Of a DNA stretch of 52,118 nucleotides, positions 35,130 through 45,646 are shown one piece after another. The position numbers were made by a program, and so were the translations under genes. Location: NCBI GenBank assembly GCA_031270705.1, contig JAISWW010000108.1, positions 1 to 52,118 on the forward strand, given 5' to 3'. How positions within the stretch are numbered: the stretch's first letter is position 1; each line of letters starts with the position of its first letter. The stretch is from Deltaproteobacteria bacterium. GTDB taxonomy: Bacteria > Desulfobacterota > Desulfarculia > Adiutricales > Adiutricaceae. The notes beneath the pieces are model-generated. The model was not told the DNA's origin. It did no database searches and saw only the letters and a program-made list of their open reading frames with translations.

Positions 35130-36489
35130 CGGTAATAATTTCCGCCGGATCTAGGGGATTGACGACTAGGCCGTTAGAGACCTTGGGATAAAAATAGGTG
35201 GCTTTTCTGGGCATCAATAAGCCATCTTCGGTCACCCGCAGGATCTCGTCCAGGGAAGTCGGATTGATGATAAAAGCCGCCCGAGCCTGATCGGCGGTTA
35301 TGAGCCTCACCGCCTCCGTGGTTGAGGATATATAATGGATCAGATCTTGGTCGTCCATGTCCTCGTCCGACAAACCCAAGCCTTGTTGAAAGACAATCTG
35401 GGTCAAAACCGTGACATCCAAGGCGGCCAATTGGCTGGTCGCGGGATCGCGCTCCACTTCCTCTTGCTTTATCCGCTCCCTAACCTTTAATAGATAGCAA
35501 CTATCGGCTCCGGAGAGATAGAGCCCAAAAACCGATAGACCCTTTTTATTGTCCTCCAGGAGCTTAGCGGATAAAAGCTTGCGGGCCCCCTTTTCGCCGT
35601 GAGGGGCGAAGGGGTATTCCTTAATGTCGACCAAAGGCTCCAGGGCTTTTAAGACTTCCGCGTTGGATTTGTCCAAACGCTGGAGGATCCGGTGAGTGGG
35701 CAGAACGCATAAGCCGGGATCGCTCATCGGGCACAGATAGGCCATGACATAATTAATGGCCGAGTTTTCGTCCACGCTTTTTAGGGTCTTTTTGATCTTG
35801 TTCGAGTAATTTAAGGCCGTCTCGTAACGATGATGGCCATCGGCGATATAAACGGTCTTATCGGCCAAAAACTCGGTTAATTTGCCGATCGTCTCGTGAG
35901 TCTGGAGAAAACTAACCGAATGAGCCAAACCTGAGCGCTCATTGATATAAATATCAGGATCCGTCCGGGAAAAATCAAACATGGTCTTTAAAATCTGACC
36001 ATCGGGATCCGGAAAAAAACCAAAAATCGGGCTCAACTGGGCCTTGGTCTTTTCCATGAGCGAGAGCCTTTCTTGCTTATGGTAGCTAAAGGTCTTCTCA
36101 TGGGGGCGAACCGTGGAGGTAGGCGAGGGGGTCTCCAAGCGCAAAAGGCAGACAAAGCCGTGCCTGGTCTGTTTGCGGCCCGTGACGGGATGAGTCCAAT
36201 CCGTATCCATTAGATATATGGCTGGTTGTTCCCGCCGAGTCAAAACCCCGGTTTTCACCCATTCTTTCAGGAGCTTAGCCGAGCGAGCGTGCCACGCGTG
36301 CGGATCTTTGTCGCGAGGCAAAACTCGGCCCAGATCCAAATGGAGAAAATTGTGAGGGTGACACTCAAGCAACTCAGCCCTTTGGGCGGGGGTCAAAACG
36401 TCATATGGCGGCGAGGTTAATAGCGGCCCGTGATCGGCTATTTCCTCTATGTTATAAACCAACCCTTTAAAAGGGGCTATCTTGACCAT
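35116..36489 (-). CDS. DUF1015 family protein
   Basis: A 457-residue member of the widespread DUF1015 family. Conserved features seen are VKIAPFKGLVYN at the start, SPPYDVLTPAQRAEL (about 25-39), PHEKTFSYHKQERL and the signature ADGHHRYETALNY near 215-227. The start at 36489 has TGGAGGT about 9 bases upstream. Function of the family is not established; a link to amino-acid or cofactor metabolism has been proposed for some members. It is transcribed ahead of ispE. Confidence 0.9.
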   Translation of the reverse strand: MVKIAPFKGLVYNIEEIADHGPLLTSPPYDVLTPAQRAELLECHPHNFLHLDLGRVLPRDKDPHAWHARSAKLLKEWVKTGVLTRREQPAIYLMDTDWTHPVTGRKQTRHGFVCLLRLETPSPTSTVRPHEKTFSYHKQERLSLMEKTKAQLSPIFGFFPDPDGQILKTMFDFSRTDPDIYINERSGLAHSVSFLQTHETIGKLTEFLADKTVYIADGHHRYETALNYSNKIKKTLKSVDENSAINYVMAYLCPMSDPGLCVLPTHRILQRLDKSNAEVLKALEPLVDIKEYPFAPHGEKGARKLLSAKLLEDNKKGLSVFGLYLSGADSCYLLKVRERIKQEEVERDPATSQLAALDVTVLTQIVFQQGLGLSDEDMDDQDLIHYISSTTEAVRLITADQARAAFIINPTSLDEILRVTEDGLLMPRKATYFYPKVSNGLVVNPLDPAEIITVVHH

Positions 36490-37699
36490 CCCAGTGGACC
36501 TCCAGAAAAAACTTGTCAATTATGAACCCATAAACTAGAAAAAGCAAGAAATTTTCGTTAAATTTTTATGCCTTGATTCTAATGTATTTAACCTAATTAA
36601 GATAATAATTTTATTTTTTAATGAATTTAAAAAATAAAAAAACTTCTTATATTATCGTTTTATCTACTCAAATATTGACAATAATCTTTATTATTGAACT
36701 TTATAAAAGTTTTTTTATACTACGTTTTTATTTTATAACTTAAAAAATTGTTAATCGCCTTAGGCCTGTCCCAAAAATAGCTGGAAATAAAAAGGCCTCT
36801 GGAGCCAAGAAGTTGGCCGTTTAACCAGCTAGGCCAAAAACTTTTGGCTAGTAACTATTATATATAGCGCTCGCTTAGACTAAAAATCATACTTGGCCTT
36901 TGACTAAAAATACAAACCCGATGGCCTTCCGAGGCCCTTAAAGCCTCTGGACAGTCAAGCGGAAATCTAATATATTGGTTCTTATTTATTCATGTTAGAT
37001 AAAATACGTCATATTAACTATAAAATTAAACTATATTTTATTTATATAAACTATTAATAACATAATTAATAGTTGAGATAAAATTTTAGAACAAAAAATA
37101 TTATTATTAAAAATTTTATACTAATAAATGAAGTTGTTTAAAACAACACTCTGAAATTATTGAGTTTTTTCATTTTTATCTTCCAAAAAAGTGTTTCTAG
37201 CAAACTACCAATCTTCAAGCTCTTAAGCCTATCAACAAGCTTGAGGTAGCTCTATGCCGCGTCGGTTTAGCTGAATGGCCTCAGGCGCCTTTATGTCAAA
37301 TCCAAAGAAACTCGAAAAAACCGTTTGATTGCTTCGCTAAATTTCATATAATAAACGACACTTTAGTCTGATAAAAGTGAATGGAAGCCAATGTGTTTCT
37401 CCCTTTGAGGATCTATGTGTTAAATCGAAGCCCTGAGGCTATTGAGCAATGAGACCAGCCTCCGCGCGAATGTAGATAGCGCTGGCTCTCTGTAAACAAA
37501 ATCGCGACCTATCTCAGCCTTTATGCTGGATTTGGCTTTCGAAGTGGATTCTCATAAAAATTAAGCGCCAGCGCGTTCCGAACGCGCCTCACCAGGAAAT
37601 TTCCAAAAAAACGAAGATTGGGTTAAGAGGCGGGGCTGAAAACAATGAACAGGGCCAATCGCCAGCGGCGGGAAGAAATATCTCAGCGAGGAGACTTTG
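36490..37699. other. AT-rich gap before the defence operon
   Basis: No supportable gene. 36540-37190 is strongly AT-rich and carries the DUF1015 promoter region; 37200-37690 is more balanced and may contain decayed coding sequence and the promoter of the defence operon. A change in base usage begins here and lasts to about 48.4 kb. Confidence 0.45.
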
Positions 37700-40471
37700 A
37701 TGCTGAACCTAAAATTACGAGACGAATTCCTCGACTCCCAGACGCCAGGCACCGCCATTATCCTGAGCGGAAAAGATCCCTCTAGACTTGGAGCCGCTCA
37801 AAAAGACCCAGACTTCATCCTCTCAATTACCTACCCTACCGCTGACGTTCAGACGGCCTTGCGCGCGGTCAGCGCGGCTCGATCAAAAGGCCCCATTGTC
37901 CTTATGGGCGACCGGGGAAGCGGTAAATCCCACATCATGGCCGTGACGCACCACGCGATCGAATCGCCCGCCAAGGTTCAGAAGTGGGCCAACGATTGGG
38001 GAAACAGGCTTGACGCGCGGCCTTTAAGCGAGCTTGAGCTTAAGGGTGGATATTGTGTTATTTCGGAGCCGGTTCACAACCAAGAGTACCCTCTATTGTG
38101 GGAACTCCTATTCGATCGTCATCCCAAAGGAGATTTTTTTAGAGGCAAGTTCCTTCAGATGGGTAACCCTTTCCCGCCCCGCTCCCTGTTGGAGGATATG
38201 TTCAAGGAACAGCCCGTCGCGCTTATTCTTGATGAATTCCAAAAGTGGTTCGAAGGCCTGAGCGATCAGTCTGGATCGGAAGGAGTCAAGTACCGTACCT
38301 GGGCCGAGAATTTTATCCAAATTCTATCTGAGCTATCCAAAGAACAACCAGAACATCTGATCCTTGTCGTTTCGTTGCTCAATAACAACACCGAAGCCTT
38401 TAGACAAATCCATCGTGATAGTCCAGTCCTCATTGATTTCCGAGGCCCTACGGCGAGGGAAGACCGAAAGAACCTTGTCCTATATCGTCTCTTTGATAAC
38501 CACCGAAACATCCCGCAAGACGAGATACGCGATCTTCTTGATTCCTACGCGTCTGAGCGGTTCCGGCTGTGTTTTTCGCATCTGTCGGATTCCGAAAGAT
38601 CTCGGAAAGTATCAGAAGTCATAGCTTGTTGGCCGTTCTCACCGGAGCTTATGGAGTTATTGGAAGACCATATCCTTATGGCTGAAGCCGCTCAGGAGGC
38701 GCGCGACCTTATTCGCGTCCTCGCTTCTTCTTTTCGAGCGAGAGGCGAGGAGGTTCCGATCATAACGCCCGCCGATTTTTTCGTGGATGATGACGCGGGC
38801 GGCGTTCAATCGCTCCTAGACTCAATCACCACGACTGGAAACCAGGAAAAGCTACGACTAGTGGCCCAACGAAATCTTGAAACAGTCAAGACCATCGGAG
38901 TCCCCGCGCCTCACGCCCGCGAGCTGATCAGCGCTCTCTGGTTGCGCTCAATGTCGTCTGGAAGAAACGCTGGCGCGAAGCGATCCCAACTTCAACTCGA
39001 TATTACTCGGAAGCGGCCTATTGATGACAATTCATTTCAGGATGAGCTAACTCAACTGATTGAGGCTAGCATAAACATCCATGGCGAAGAAAAACCAAAC
39101 GGTCGCCTGATATTTAATTTGGAAGAAAATCCACGCTCGAAAGTCCGAACCGCGGCCAAGAACAACAAGTTATGGCAACCAGGCGTTACGGCCACTGAGA
39201 CTGGCCAAACAATTTATCCAGGAGAAGACATTAAGCACGTTCGCGAAACTCTGCGACATATCTTCTCGCCGCAAGTAAAACAAACCGCCTCTCGCGTTAT
39301 AATTCTCGGCCCTAACTGGCGGAATGACCCTTGGAGCGAGGTCAATGAGGCGGACATGCCCTTGAAATGGGTCATCCCAGTTCTCATTGTCATACCTGAG
39401 CCAATACTGAGCGGCGAGGGCAACTTAAATAAAACTCTGGGAACCTGGCTAGCCACTCATGTACCTGAGAAGCGGAACACAGTTCGCTTCCTTCTACCTT
39501 CGGACGATACGAAAAGTCTTTATCAGGACATGGATCTTCTTTTCAGCGCGCGGTGCTCCTTTCTTACCAAAAAAGCTTGGAAAGATGATCCTAATTACCA
39601 CGCGTTACAAAACGGATTCGACGCGCCGCTTCGGGACGCGTTGAAAAAGCGCTTCGACAAGTTCGCGGTATTGCGCCGTTGGAATTTTCAGAGCCCAGAG
39701 CGATGCGCGTTCAATGTGGAACGAGTGAGCGCGCAAGGAGAGGATATCCCGACCGCGGTTGAGAAATCTCTTATTGAGGATCATTTCGATCAAGCCTTGT
39801 TTCAATCTTTAGTCTTGGAGCGAGCCAAAAAATCACGCCTGGTAGGCGATTTGCTCAACGAGTTAACTGAGCCGCCCTCCCAGGACACCAAAGACGCCAT
39901 ACCTTTCCTTGGTGAAACCCCAATCTATGAACAAATTCTAAAGATCGTCGCGCAAGGCAAAATCGTAATTAATGTCAAAGGAACTTGGATTACTCGCCCT
40001 ACAGAGCAGACGAACGATGAGGCGGCGCTCAAAAATATACAATCCAAGGCTTTTCTCTCCGGCCAAGAGATGCGGCAAATTCAACTTGGCCTTCCAAGCG
40101 TGGTTGGCGGAACAACCGTTACGACTTTAGGGCCTAAACCGCCCAAGCTTACCTCGCCACCACCCACAAGCGAAGATCCACCGCCACCAATCACTAACCC
40201 GAATCCGCCTTCAATAGGGCCTACTGAGCCAGCGCCGGTGTCTCCAAAGCCCATAACCACAAAGTCTCACCGGACGGACGAAGAAGCCACCGGCCTTAAC
40301 CTCTCCGCTTGCTTCGAAAAGTGGGGCGTTGAGTCTAGCGCCACGCTTAACACAGCCAAGATCGAATTCAAAAATCTCAAAGTACAGCAGGTAAAAGAGA
40401 TTCTCTCGCGCCTGCCTTTGATTATAAAAGCCTCTTTAGAAGTGACGATCACCCAAGAGGGAGACGAATAA
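37700..40471 (+). CDS. DUF499-type P-loop ATPase (BrxC/PglY-like) of a defence operon
   Basis: A 923-residue AAA+-like ATPase. Walker A is GDRGSGKSH (about 70-78) and Walker B is ALILDEFQKW (about 173-182). The remainder includes long helical regions, a proline-rich linker (about 813-850, PPKLTSPPPTSEDPPPPI) and a small C-terminal domain. The pattern matches DUF499 proteins, the class that includes BrxC/PglY of BREX systems. AGGAG precedes the ATG at 37700. It is the first gene of a five-gene run and overlaps the next by one base (TAATG). Codon and base use differ from the selenium and housekeeping regions. Likely role: motor or regulator of phage restriction. Confidence 0.8.
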   Translation: MLNLKLRDEFLDSQTPGTAIILSGKDPSRLGAAQKDPDFILSITYPTADVQTALRAVSAARSKGPIVLMGDRGSGKSHIMAVTHHAIESPAKVQKWANDWGNRLDARPLSELELKGGYCVISEPVHNQEYPLLWELLFDRHPKGDFFRGKFLQMGNPFPPRSLLEDMFKEQPVALILDEFQKWFEGLSDQSGSEGVKYRTWAENFIQILSELSKEQPEHLILVVSLLNNNTEAFRQIHRDSPVLIDFRGPTAREDRKNLVLYRLFDNHRNIPQDEIRDLLDSYASERFRLCFSHLSDSERSRKVSEVIACWPFSPELMELLEDHILMAEAAQEARDLIRVLASSFRARGEEVPIITPADFFVDDDAGGVQSLLDSITTTGNQEKLRLVAQRNLETVKTIGVPAPHARELISALWLRSMSSGRNAGAKRSQLQLDITRKRPIDDNSFQDELTQLIEASINIHGEEKPNGRLIFNLEENPRSKVRTAAKNNKLWQPGVTATETGQTIYPGEDIKHVRETLRHIFSPQVKQTASRVIILGPNWRNDPWSEVNEADMPLKWVIPVLIVIPEPILSGEGNLNKTLGTWLATHVPEKRNTVRFLLPSDDTKSLYQDMDLLFSARCSFLTKKAWKDDPNYHALQNGFDAPLRDALKKRFDKFAVLRRWNFQSPERCAFNVERVSAQGEDIPTAVEKSLIEDHFDQALFQSLVLERAKKSRLVGDLLNELTEPPSQDTKDAIPFLGETPIYEQILKIVAQGKIVINVKGTWITRPTEQTNDEAALKNIQSKAFLSGQEMRQIQLGLPSVVGGTTVTTLGPKPPKLTSPPPTSEDPPPPITNPNPPSIGPTEPAPVSPKPITTKSHRTDEEATGLNLSACFEKWGVESSATLNTAKIEFKNLKVQQVKEILSRLPLIIKASLEVTITQEGDE

Positions 40472-41442
40472 TGAGCTCCCCTTCCGCCTGGGTCGACATC
40501 ATCTTGAACTCGCCATCGCCAGAGGACGCGTGGCGCGGTATCTTCGAGCGTTTAGAGACGCTGGTCAAAACTAACATCTCCCCAGTCGAGCTTCATAATC
40601 AGACCGTCGCTCCCGACCGCCTCTTGGCCGAGGCCGCATGGGATTTATGGCAGGCTTATCCACAGGACGCTCCCAGAACCGCGCCCCTCTTAAAGCAATG
40701 GTGTTCTACGTCACCCAACGATGGTCGCGCCATTTTAATATTGGACGCCTTGTCTCTGCGCGAAATGCCTTTTCTCATAAACGGCGCTCAAAAGCGAAAT
40801 ATCCAGATCGTTAGCGCGCGCGTAACCGGATCTGAAGCTCCCTCCAATACTGACGATTTCGCCCACGCGCTGGGACTACCTTCGCGCGCTTGTCTGGCTG
40901 GGAATAACGCGCCTAGTGGCTTTAATCTCTTTTCTTCCAAGGCTTACACGACTGTGATTACCTTGCCATTTGAAGACGCCCTGGGTGATATTCCCCCCGA
41001 GGCCAATATTTTCGCGTGGCATAGCTGGCTCGACGATCTCATCCACCTTCACAAAAAAAAACCTGAACAAATCCACAAAGCCGCGAGCGCGACTCTCCAG
41101 GGTGATGGCTTCTGGAAATTTGTCGATAGACTAAGGCAAGGCCGAAAACTAGTCATCACGTCTGACCACGGTTACGCGGTGAGTAAACTTTTTTCGAGCG
41201 AGGAATCCGATCCAGACGTTATAAATCGCTTGCGCGAGGTATTCGGCGCGTCGCGGCACAAAAAAGCGACTGACCCTTGGCGGGAACGATTCATGCCCCC
41301 GATCGCCCTCACCCACAACGAAAACCACATAGTCATGGGCCAAAAAAAATGGAAGGCTCCGGGAGGCTTTCCTGATATTTGTCATGGGGGGCTAAGCCTT
41401 CTGGAGGTCGCCACGCCCTTTATTGAATTGCCTCCTAAGTGA
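40471..41442 (+). CDS. reduced PglZ-like (alkaline phosphatase superfamily) protein
   Basis: A 323-residue protein with the pattern of PglZ: LILDALSLREMPFLI near residue 90 (metal-binding Asp), VITSDHGY at about 227-234 (Asp-His) and HGGLSLLEVATPFIEL near 304-319. PglZ proteins of BREX and Pgl systems are normally 650-900 residues with additional domains, so this is a minimal version with the catalytic-type core only. It overlaps the ATPase gene by one base and its stop overlaps a possible GTG start of the methylase frame. The enzymatic activity of PglZ is still unclear; it is essential in BREX defence. Confidence 0.75.
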   Translation: MSSPSAWVDIILNSPSPEDAWRGIFERLETLVKTNISPVELHNQTVAPDRLLAEAAWDLWQAYPQDAPRTAPLLKQWCSTSPNDGRAILILDALSLREMPFLINGAQKRNIQIVSARVTGSEAPSNTDDFAHALGLPSRACLAGNNAPSGFNLFSSKAYTTVITLPFEDALGDIPPEANIFAWHSWLDDLIHLHKKKPEQIHKAASATLQGDGFWKFVDRLRQGRKLVITSDHGYAVSKLFSSEESDPDVINRLREVFGASRHKKATDPWRERFMPPIALTHNENHIVMGQKKWKAPGGFPDICHGGLSLLEVATPFIELPPK

Positions 41443-41456
41443 GCGCGGAGCGAACG

Positions 41457-44400
41457 ATGAATAACGATAAGTTCGATCTTTTTGGAGAGCGGCCAACGCC
41501 AACTGACAAAAAATCGTCCGAAAAAAAACCTCGCGTTAAAGCGAACTGTTACGATCCGCCCAACCTCGCTAAGGCCATCCGCCTTCCGGTAGCCGATTTT
41601 AGTAACGCGGAGCGAACTCCAGTCTGCCTGGAAGTGGATTTTCCCATCGCGCCCATAAACGCCCTTTCTTACCTTGAGGGCAACGCGAGCAAACCCATCT
41701 ATCAGATGTCCAAGTGGTGGGCACGTCGCCGCTCCAGCGTCTTCCGAAGCTTATTGATCGCGGCCGCCACGAAAGCACCCGAAGATCCATCCCTAGCGGC
41801 TAAACTAGTTTGGGATCATTACTACTGTAACCACCAAAAAACGGGCTCTTTCCAGAAACTCCAGGTTCTTGACCTATTCATGGGAGGCGGAACCACTCTA
41901 GTCGAAGGCTCGCGGCTGGGCTTTCAGATGACGGGCGTAGATCTAAATCCGGTGGCCTGGTTTGTGACAAAAAACGAGCTAGCTCGTAGCGATCCCGAAC
42001 AAATTAAAGCTCTCTTCGCGGAGATTGAGGCCAAGGTCAAGCCTCTCGTCCAGCCTTTCTACGTCGCGTCCTGTCCACGGGGACACACGGGGAACTGGAT
42101 AGATCAAGAGACCGGCCAAGTCGCTAACATCGATCCCACCGAGATCTCGCCAGATCAACGCGCCCGATACCACTGGGAAGGCCCAGAGATTATTTATACC
42201 TTCTGGGCCAAGCACGGCCCTTGTAACTCGCCTGGTTGCGGTCATCGAACGCCGATATTCCGCTCGCCCGTTATCGCCGAAAAAAAACTGACCGCTTACT
42301 TCATCCCCGCAACCTGCCCAAACTGCGACTTTAAATTCAATATTGAGCTGGGCGAAACGCGCATGGCCCCGGGAGTTGAGCGCGTTGTTCTTGAGAATGA
42401 GCCCAGCTTTACGGAGACAAGCCAACAGTTCGCCCGAATCCTCAAAGACTATAGCAAAGGCGGTCAAAACGAAAAGAGCGTTCGAATTGATCAAGCCTTG
42501 TCTATGTTAGATATGGAACCCGGTTTGCGTTGCCCCAATTGCGACTCCTTCGCCGGGAGCAAGATAAAGACGGTTCTGGAAAAACACAGCGGGGAAAAAT
42601 ACGAATTGGGAGTTCTGTTTCCTTATAATTTCAAAGTCGGAATCGTTAAAAAGAAAGATCTCGGAATTGAAAGCCGACATGTTTACATGTATCTTCTGAT
42701 TCATCCTAAATGGCTGACGGGAACGCCCGGGTTTGAGGCCCAGGTTGAGTTGGGCGGCTACGCTGGGGCCGATCCAGAGATGACGGCCCGGTGGTTTGAA
42801 AGGCGGCTTGAAGAGGCGCGCTTGGTCGAGGTTCGCGGTCGCGTCCGCCTGGCTGACGAAGAGATACCCGAGGAATCGGAAATGGAGGACGGAGAGAACG
42901 AGAACGACGCTGGTGATGACGATTCCGAGTCCATGGCGGATCGCAAAAAATTTGGGCTCCCCCGCGAGATAGAACTCGCCGACGGCTCGCGCCTTCAGAC
43001 GCGAACCGCGACCGTGCCGAGCCAATCCCACTTCATTTGCCAGAACTGTGGGAAAAAACAAGATATACTCGAATCGGTGAGACCAATGGGCCACACCGCG
43101 CCCGTGGCGGCCTACGCTCTCCAATGTCACTGCCCCCAGTGCGAAGCCGAGGGCTACAGTTACAATGGTCGCTACTTCAAACCCGTTGAGCTGGAAGACG
43201 CGCGTAGACTAATTGCGACTGAGCGGGAATGGGTCGACCACAAAGATACTAATTTGAATGACTATTGGCCGAAGTCTGAACTCCTTCCCGCGTTCATGAC
43301 CCATAAGCTCAATGGCGGGATTCCAAATTGGGGTTACACGCATTGGTGGAAAATGTTTAACCCCCGCCAGCTTCTGGTTCACGCGCGGCTCACGCGCGCT
43401 ATCATGGAAGCCAGTAAAGTTCAATGGCCTCTTGATGTAAGGGAGCAGGCGTTAGGCGCGTTGCAACAGTATCTAAGAAACCAAAACATGTTCGTGTTCT
43501 GGAATCTGACTTATGATAAGATAGAGCCAATGCTTTCAAACGCGAATTACCACCCCAAACAACAAGTAATCGAAAACTGCGTTTTTCATAAAATTGGGCG
43601 CGGCAATTGGGAATCCTGCGCTCAGAAGGTTGTAGACGGGGCTATTTGGGCGCGAACTCCCTGGGAATTAGTTGTCAACACAAAAGATAGCGGCCTCTCG
43701 AATTCCGTAAAGGTGAAAACTGAAGAACCGCTACAAATAGGAACCTCCATATTTTGTGGCTCCTCCACCGACCTTTCAACGCTCAATTGCGCTTCTTTTG
43801 ATTTGGTGATCACCGATCCACCATTCGGTAACAACGTGTTCTACGCTGATCTAGCCGATTTTTTTTATGTCTGGCTACGCCTGCCTCTTCTTAAGTGGTA
43901 TCAAGGCCTGCCAGAACGCGGATACTTCGAGCCAGCGCGAACTCCGCGCGCCCTGGAAGCCATTGACAATAGTTTTGAGCGTCCTGACGACCGCGAAGCC
44001 TATGAACAAAAGCGATTCCTCACCAAGGCTATCGTCGAAAAGGCGCGCGAATTGACCGGCAATAAGGAACTGAAAGTAAATGACCCTAACCCGCTTTATC
44101 GGCCCCAACCGTCCTCTGATTTCTATCAGAATACCCTAACCGCTTGTTGGGCCGAGGCGGCTCGACTCCTAAAACCAGGCGGTCTTATGGCTTTCACCTT
44201 CCATCATAGCGCTGACGCGCCTTGGGTGGATGTTCTTGAGGCCCTGTTTAGCGCGGGCTATCTCCTGGTCGCCACGTACCCAATTCGTAGTGACGAGACC
44301 AAAGGCGCGACCGGCGCGTTCGGATCCCGAAAGATCGAGTACGATATCATCCATGTCTGCCGGAAACGATTAGAAAAGCCAAAAGCGGCGAGCTGGGCGC

Positions 44401-45152
44401 GGATGCGCCAATGGGTCAAGGACGAGGCGGCGCGACTCAAGGAGCTTCTGGAGATTTCCCATGGAAAAAATCTACCCGAATCGGATCTTCTGGTCATTCT
44501 GCGGGGCAAGGCTCTTGAGTTCTACAGCCGCCATTATGGCCAGGTCTTTAAGGGCTCCGGGCAGGAATTAGACGTGCGCGAGGCGCTCCTTGGCATCAAC
44601 TTGCTCTTGGATGACCACTTGACCAGTAAAAATGGTAGTGGTCAGCGCCGCCCGCCCGAAGAGGCGGAACCGACGTCGCGGTTATTGCTACGCCTTTTCC
44701 AAAGCCGCCGCTCCATACCCCGGGACGAGCTACACAAGACCCTACGCGGCACGGGTATTTCCCAAGGAGACATTGAGGCGCGCGGCTGGATTCGCGTGGT
44801 TGGAACTAAGGTTCATATGATACCTATCGCGGAGCGCTTTAAGTATTTAAATGCTCCGGGACGCAACCGCAAGGTTCTCGCGACTGACCTAGATCAAGCC
44901 CATTTCCTCATTGGCGCGGCGACGCCCAATAGCAAAATTGATATCACGGATGAACTCAACCGGGAATCCTTTAAAATCAAGAGATCGGTCGATTCGATTT
45001 TAGACTGGTACGCCCAGACCGATTTTGATCTTGAGGTTCAACAGGCCGCCAAGCTCGCCCTAGACCTCGTCCGCCATTGGCGGGCCAAACTGACGAAAGA
45101 ACCGCCTAGGGAAAAATCATTGTTCGATCAATTGGAATCGGAGGCCGAATGA
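41457..45152 (+). CDS. DUF1156-type DNA adenine methylase (PglXI-like)
   Basis: A 1231-residue DNA methyltransferase. LDLFMGGGTTLVEGSRLGF (about 138-156) is the AdoMet-binding motif I; the catalytic ITDPPFGNNVFY lies near 785-796. The DUF1156 N-terminus is seen in PINALSYLEGNASKPIYQMSKWWARRRSSVFRS-like sequence before motif I. Between the motifs are several zinc-binding CxxC pairs (CPNCD, CQNCGKK, CHCPQCEAEG) and an acidic insert (near 470-495). ATG at 41457 has GGAG 6 bases upstream and is preferred to the GTG at 41439. Likely marks self DNA at N6-adenine, as PglX does in BREX. Confidence 0.85.
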   Translation: MNNDKFDLFGERPTPTDKKSSEKKPRVKANCYDPPNLAKAIRLPVADFSNAERTPVCLEVDFPIAPINALSYLEGNASKPIYQMSKWWARRRSSVFRSLLIAAATKAPEDPSLAAKLVWDHYYCNHQKTGSFQKLQVLDLFMGGGTTLVEGSRLGFQMTGVDLNPVAWFVTKNELARSDPEQIKALFAEIEAKVKPLVQPFYVASCPRGHTGNWIDQETGQVANIDPTEISPDQRARYHWEGPEIIYTFWAKHGPCNSPGCGHRTPIFRSPVIAEKKLTAYFIPATCPNCDFKFNIELGETRMAPGVERVVLENEPSFTETSQQFARILKDYSKGGQNEKSVRIDQALSMLDMEPGLRCPNCDSFAGSKIKTVLEKHSGEKYELGVLFPYNFKVGIVKKKDLGIESRHVYMYLLIHPKWLTGTPGFEAQVELGGYAGADPEMTARWFERRLEEARLVEVRGRVRLADEEIPEESEMEDGENENDAGDDDSESMADRKKFGLPREIELADGSRLQTRTATVPSQSHFICQNCGKKQDILESVRPMGHTAPVAAYALQCHCPQCEAEGYSYNGRYFKPVELEDARRLIATEREWVDHKDTNLNDYWPKSELLPAFMTHKLNGGIPNWGYTHWWKMFNPRQLLVHARLTRAIMEASKVQWPLDVREQALGALQQYLRNQNMFVFWNLTYDKIEPMLSNANYHPKQQVIENCVFHKIGRGNWESCAQKVVDGAIWARTPWELVVNTKDSGLSNSVKVKTEEPLQIGTSIFCGSSTDLSTLNCASFDLVITDPPFGNNVFYADLADFFYVWLRLPLLKWYQGLPERGYFEPARTPRALEAIDNSFERPDDREAYEQKRFLTKAIVEKARELTGNKELKVNDPNPLYRPQPSSDFYQNTLTACWAEAARLLKPGGLMAFTFHHSADAPWVDVLEALFSAGYLLVATYPIRSDETKGATGAFGSRKIEYDIIHVCRKRLEKPKAASWARMRQWVKDEAARLKELLEISHGKNLPESDLLVILRGKALEFYSRHYGQVFKGSGQELDVREALLGINLLLDDHLTSKNGSGQRRPPEEAEPTSRLLLRLFQSRRSIPRDELHKTLRGTGISQGDIEARGWIRVVGTKVHMIPIAERFKYLNAPGRNRKVLATDLDQAHFLIGAATPNSKIDITDELNRESFKIKRSVDSILDWYAQTDFDLEVQQAAKLALDLVRHWRAKLTKEPPREKSLFDQLESEAE

Positions 45153-45646
45153 CGTTAGATATGTCCACAACCGGTTGGCGTCGCCGCGGATCTAGTATCG
45201 TGTTTGATCGGCGTTCCCTGGATCCACTCCTTAACGAAGGCGCCCTTGTCTCCATGCGGGAAGCTCTTGGGTGGACGCGCGCTTGGCCCACCACGCCGCC
45301 TGGCGGCGGTCAAACGGTGCTCGTGGGCGGCTTAGAGACCTTTCTTGAAGTCCTAGAACCAACTCAGGCCGAGGATTTTCTAAAAAGACGGGTTTCGCCT
45401 TTCGCGCAAGAATTTCAGGCCAGATGGGATCAACGAGGCCTTGTTTTCGGGTTCGGCGTCCACGCGAGATCTTTTGAGCTTACTGAGTCAGATGAGGAGG
45501 TTCTATTCATTCGTCAGGACAAAGAGCGGGTACGGCTCTCGCGCGCGCTGTGGGATGGTAGCGCCACCATGAATATGATCCGACTTATTAGTGAAGAGCA
45601 AGGCAAAACCTTAACGGTTGGTTACCATGTCGCCAGAATTTCCTGA
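45149..45646 (+). CDS. unrecognised 165-residue protein of the defence operon
   Basis: I do not recognise a family. The gene overlaps the methylase by 4 bp (ATGA) and the helicase by 20 bp, so it is a true operon member and probably translated at matching levels. The protein has a mixed composition with no signal peptide, membrane segment or cysteine motif. Notable segments are GLVFGFGVHARSFELTESDEEVLFIRQ-like beta-rich sequence in the second half and LVGGLETFLEVLEP in the first. A distant tie to DUF3780, which accompanies DUF1156 methylases, crossed my mind but the C-terminal motifs I expect there are absent. Confidence 0.7.
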   Translation: MTLDMSTTGWRRRGSSIVFDRRSLDPLLNEGALVSMREALGWTRAWPTTPPGGGQTVLVGGLETFLEVLEPTQAEDFLKRRVSPFAQEFQARWDQRGLVFGFGVHARSFELTESDEEVLFIRQDKERVRLSRALWDGSATMNMIRLISEEQGKTLTVGYHVARIS

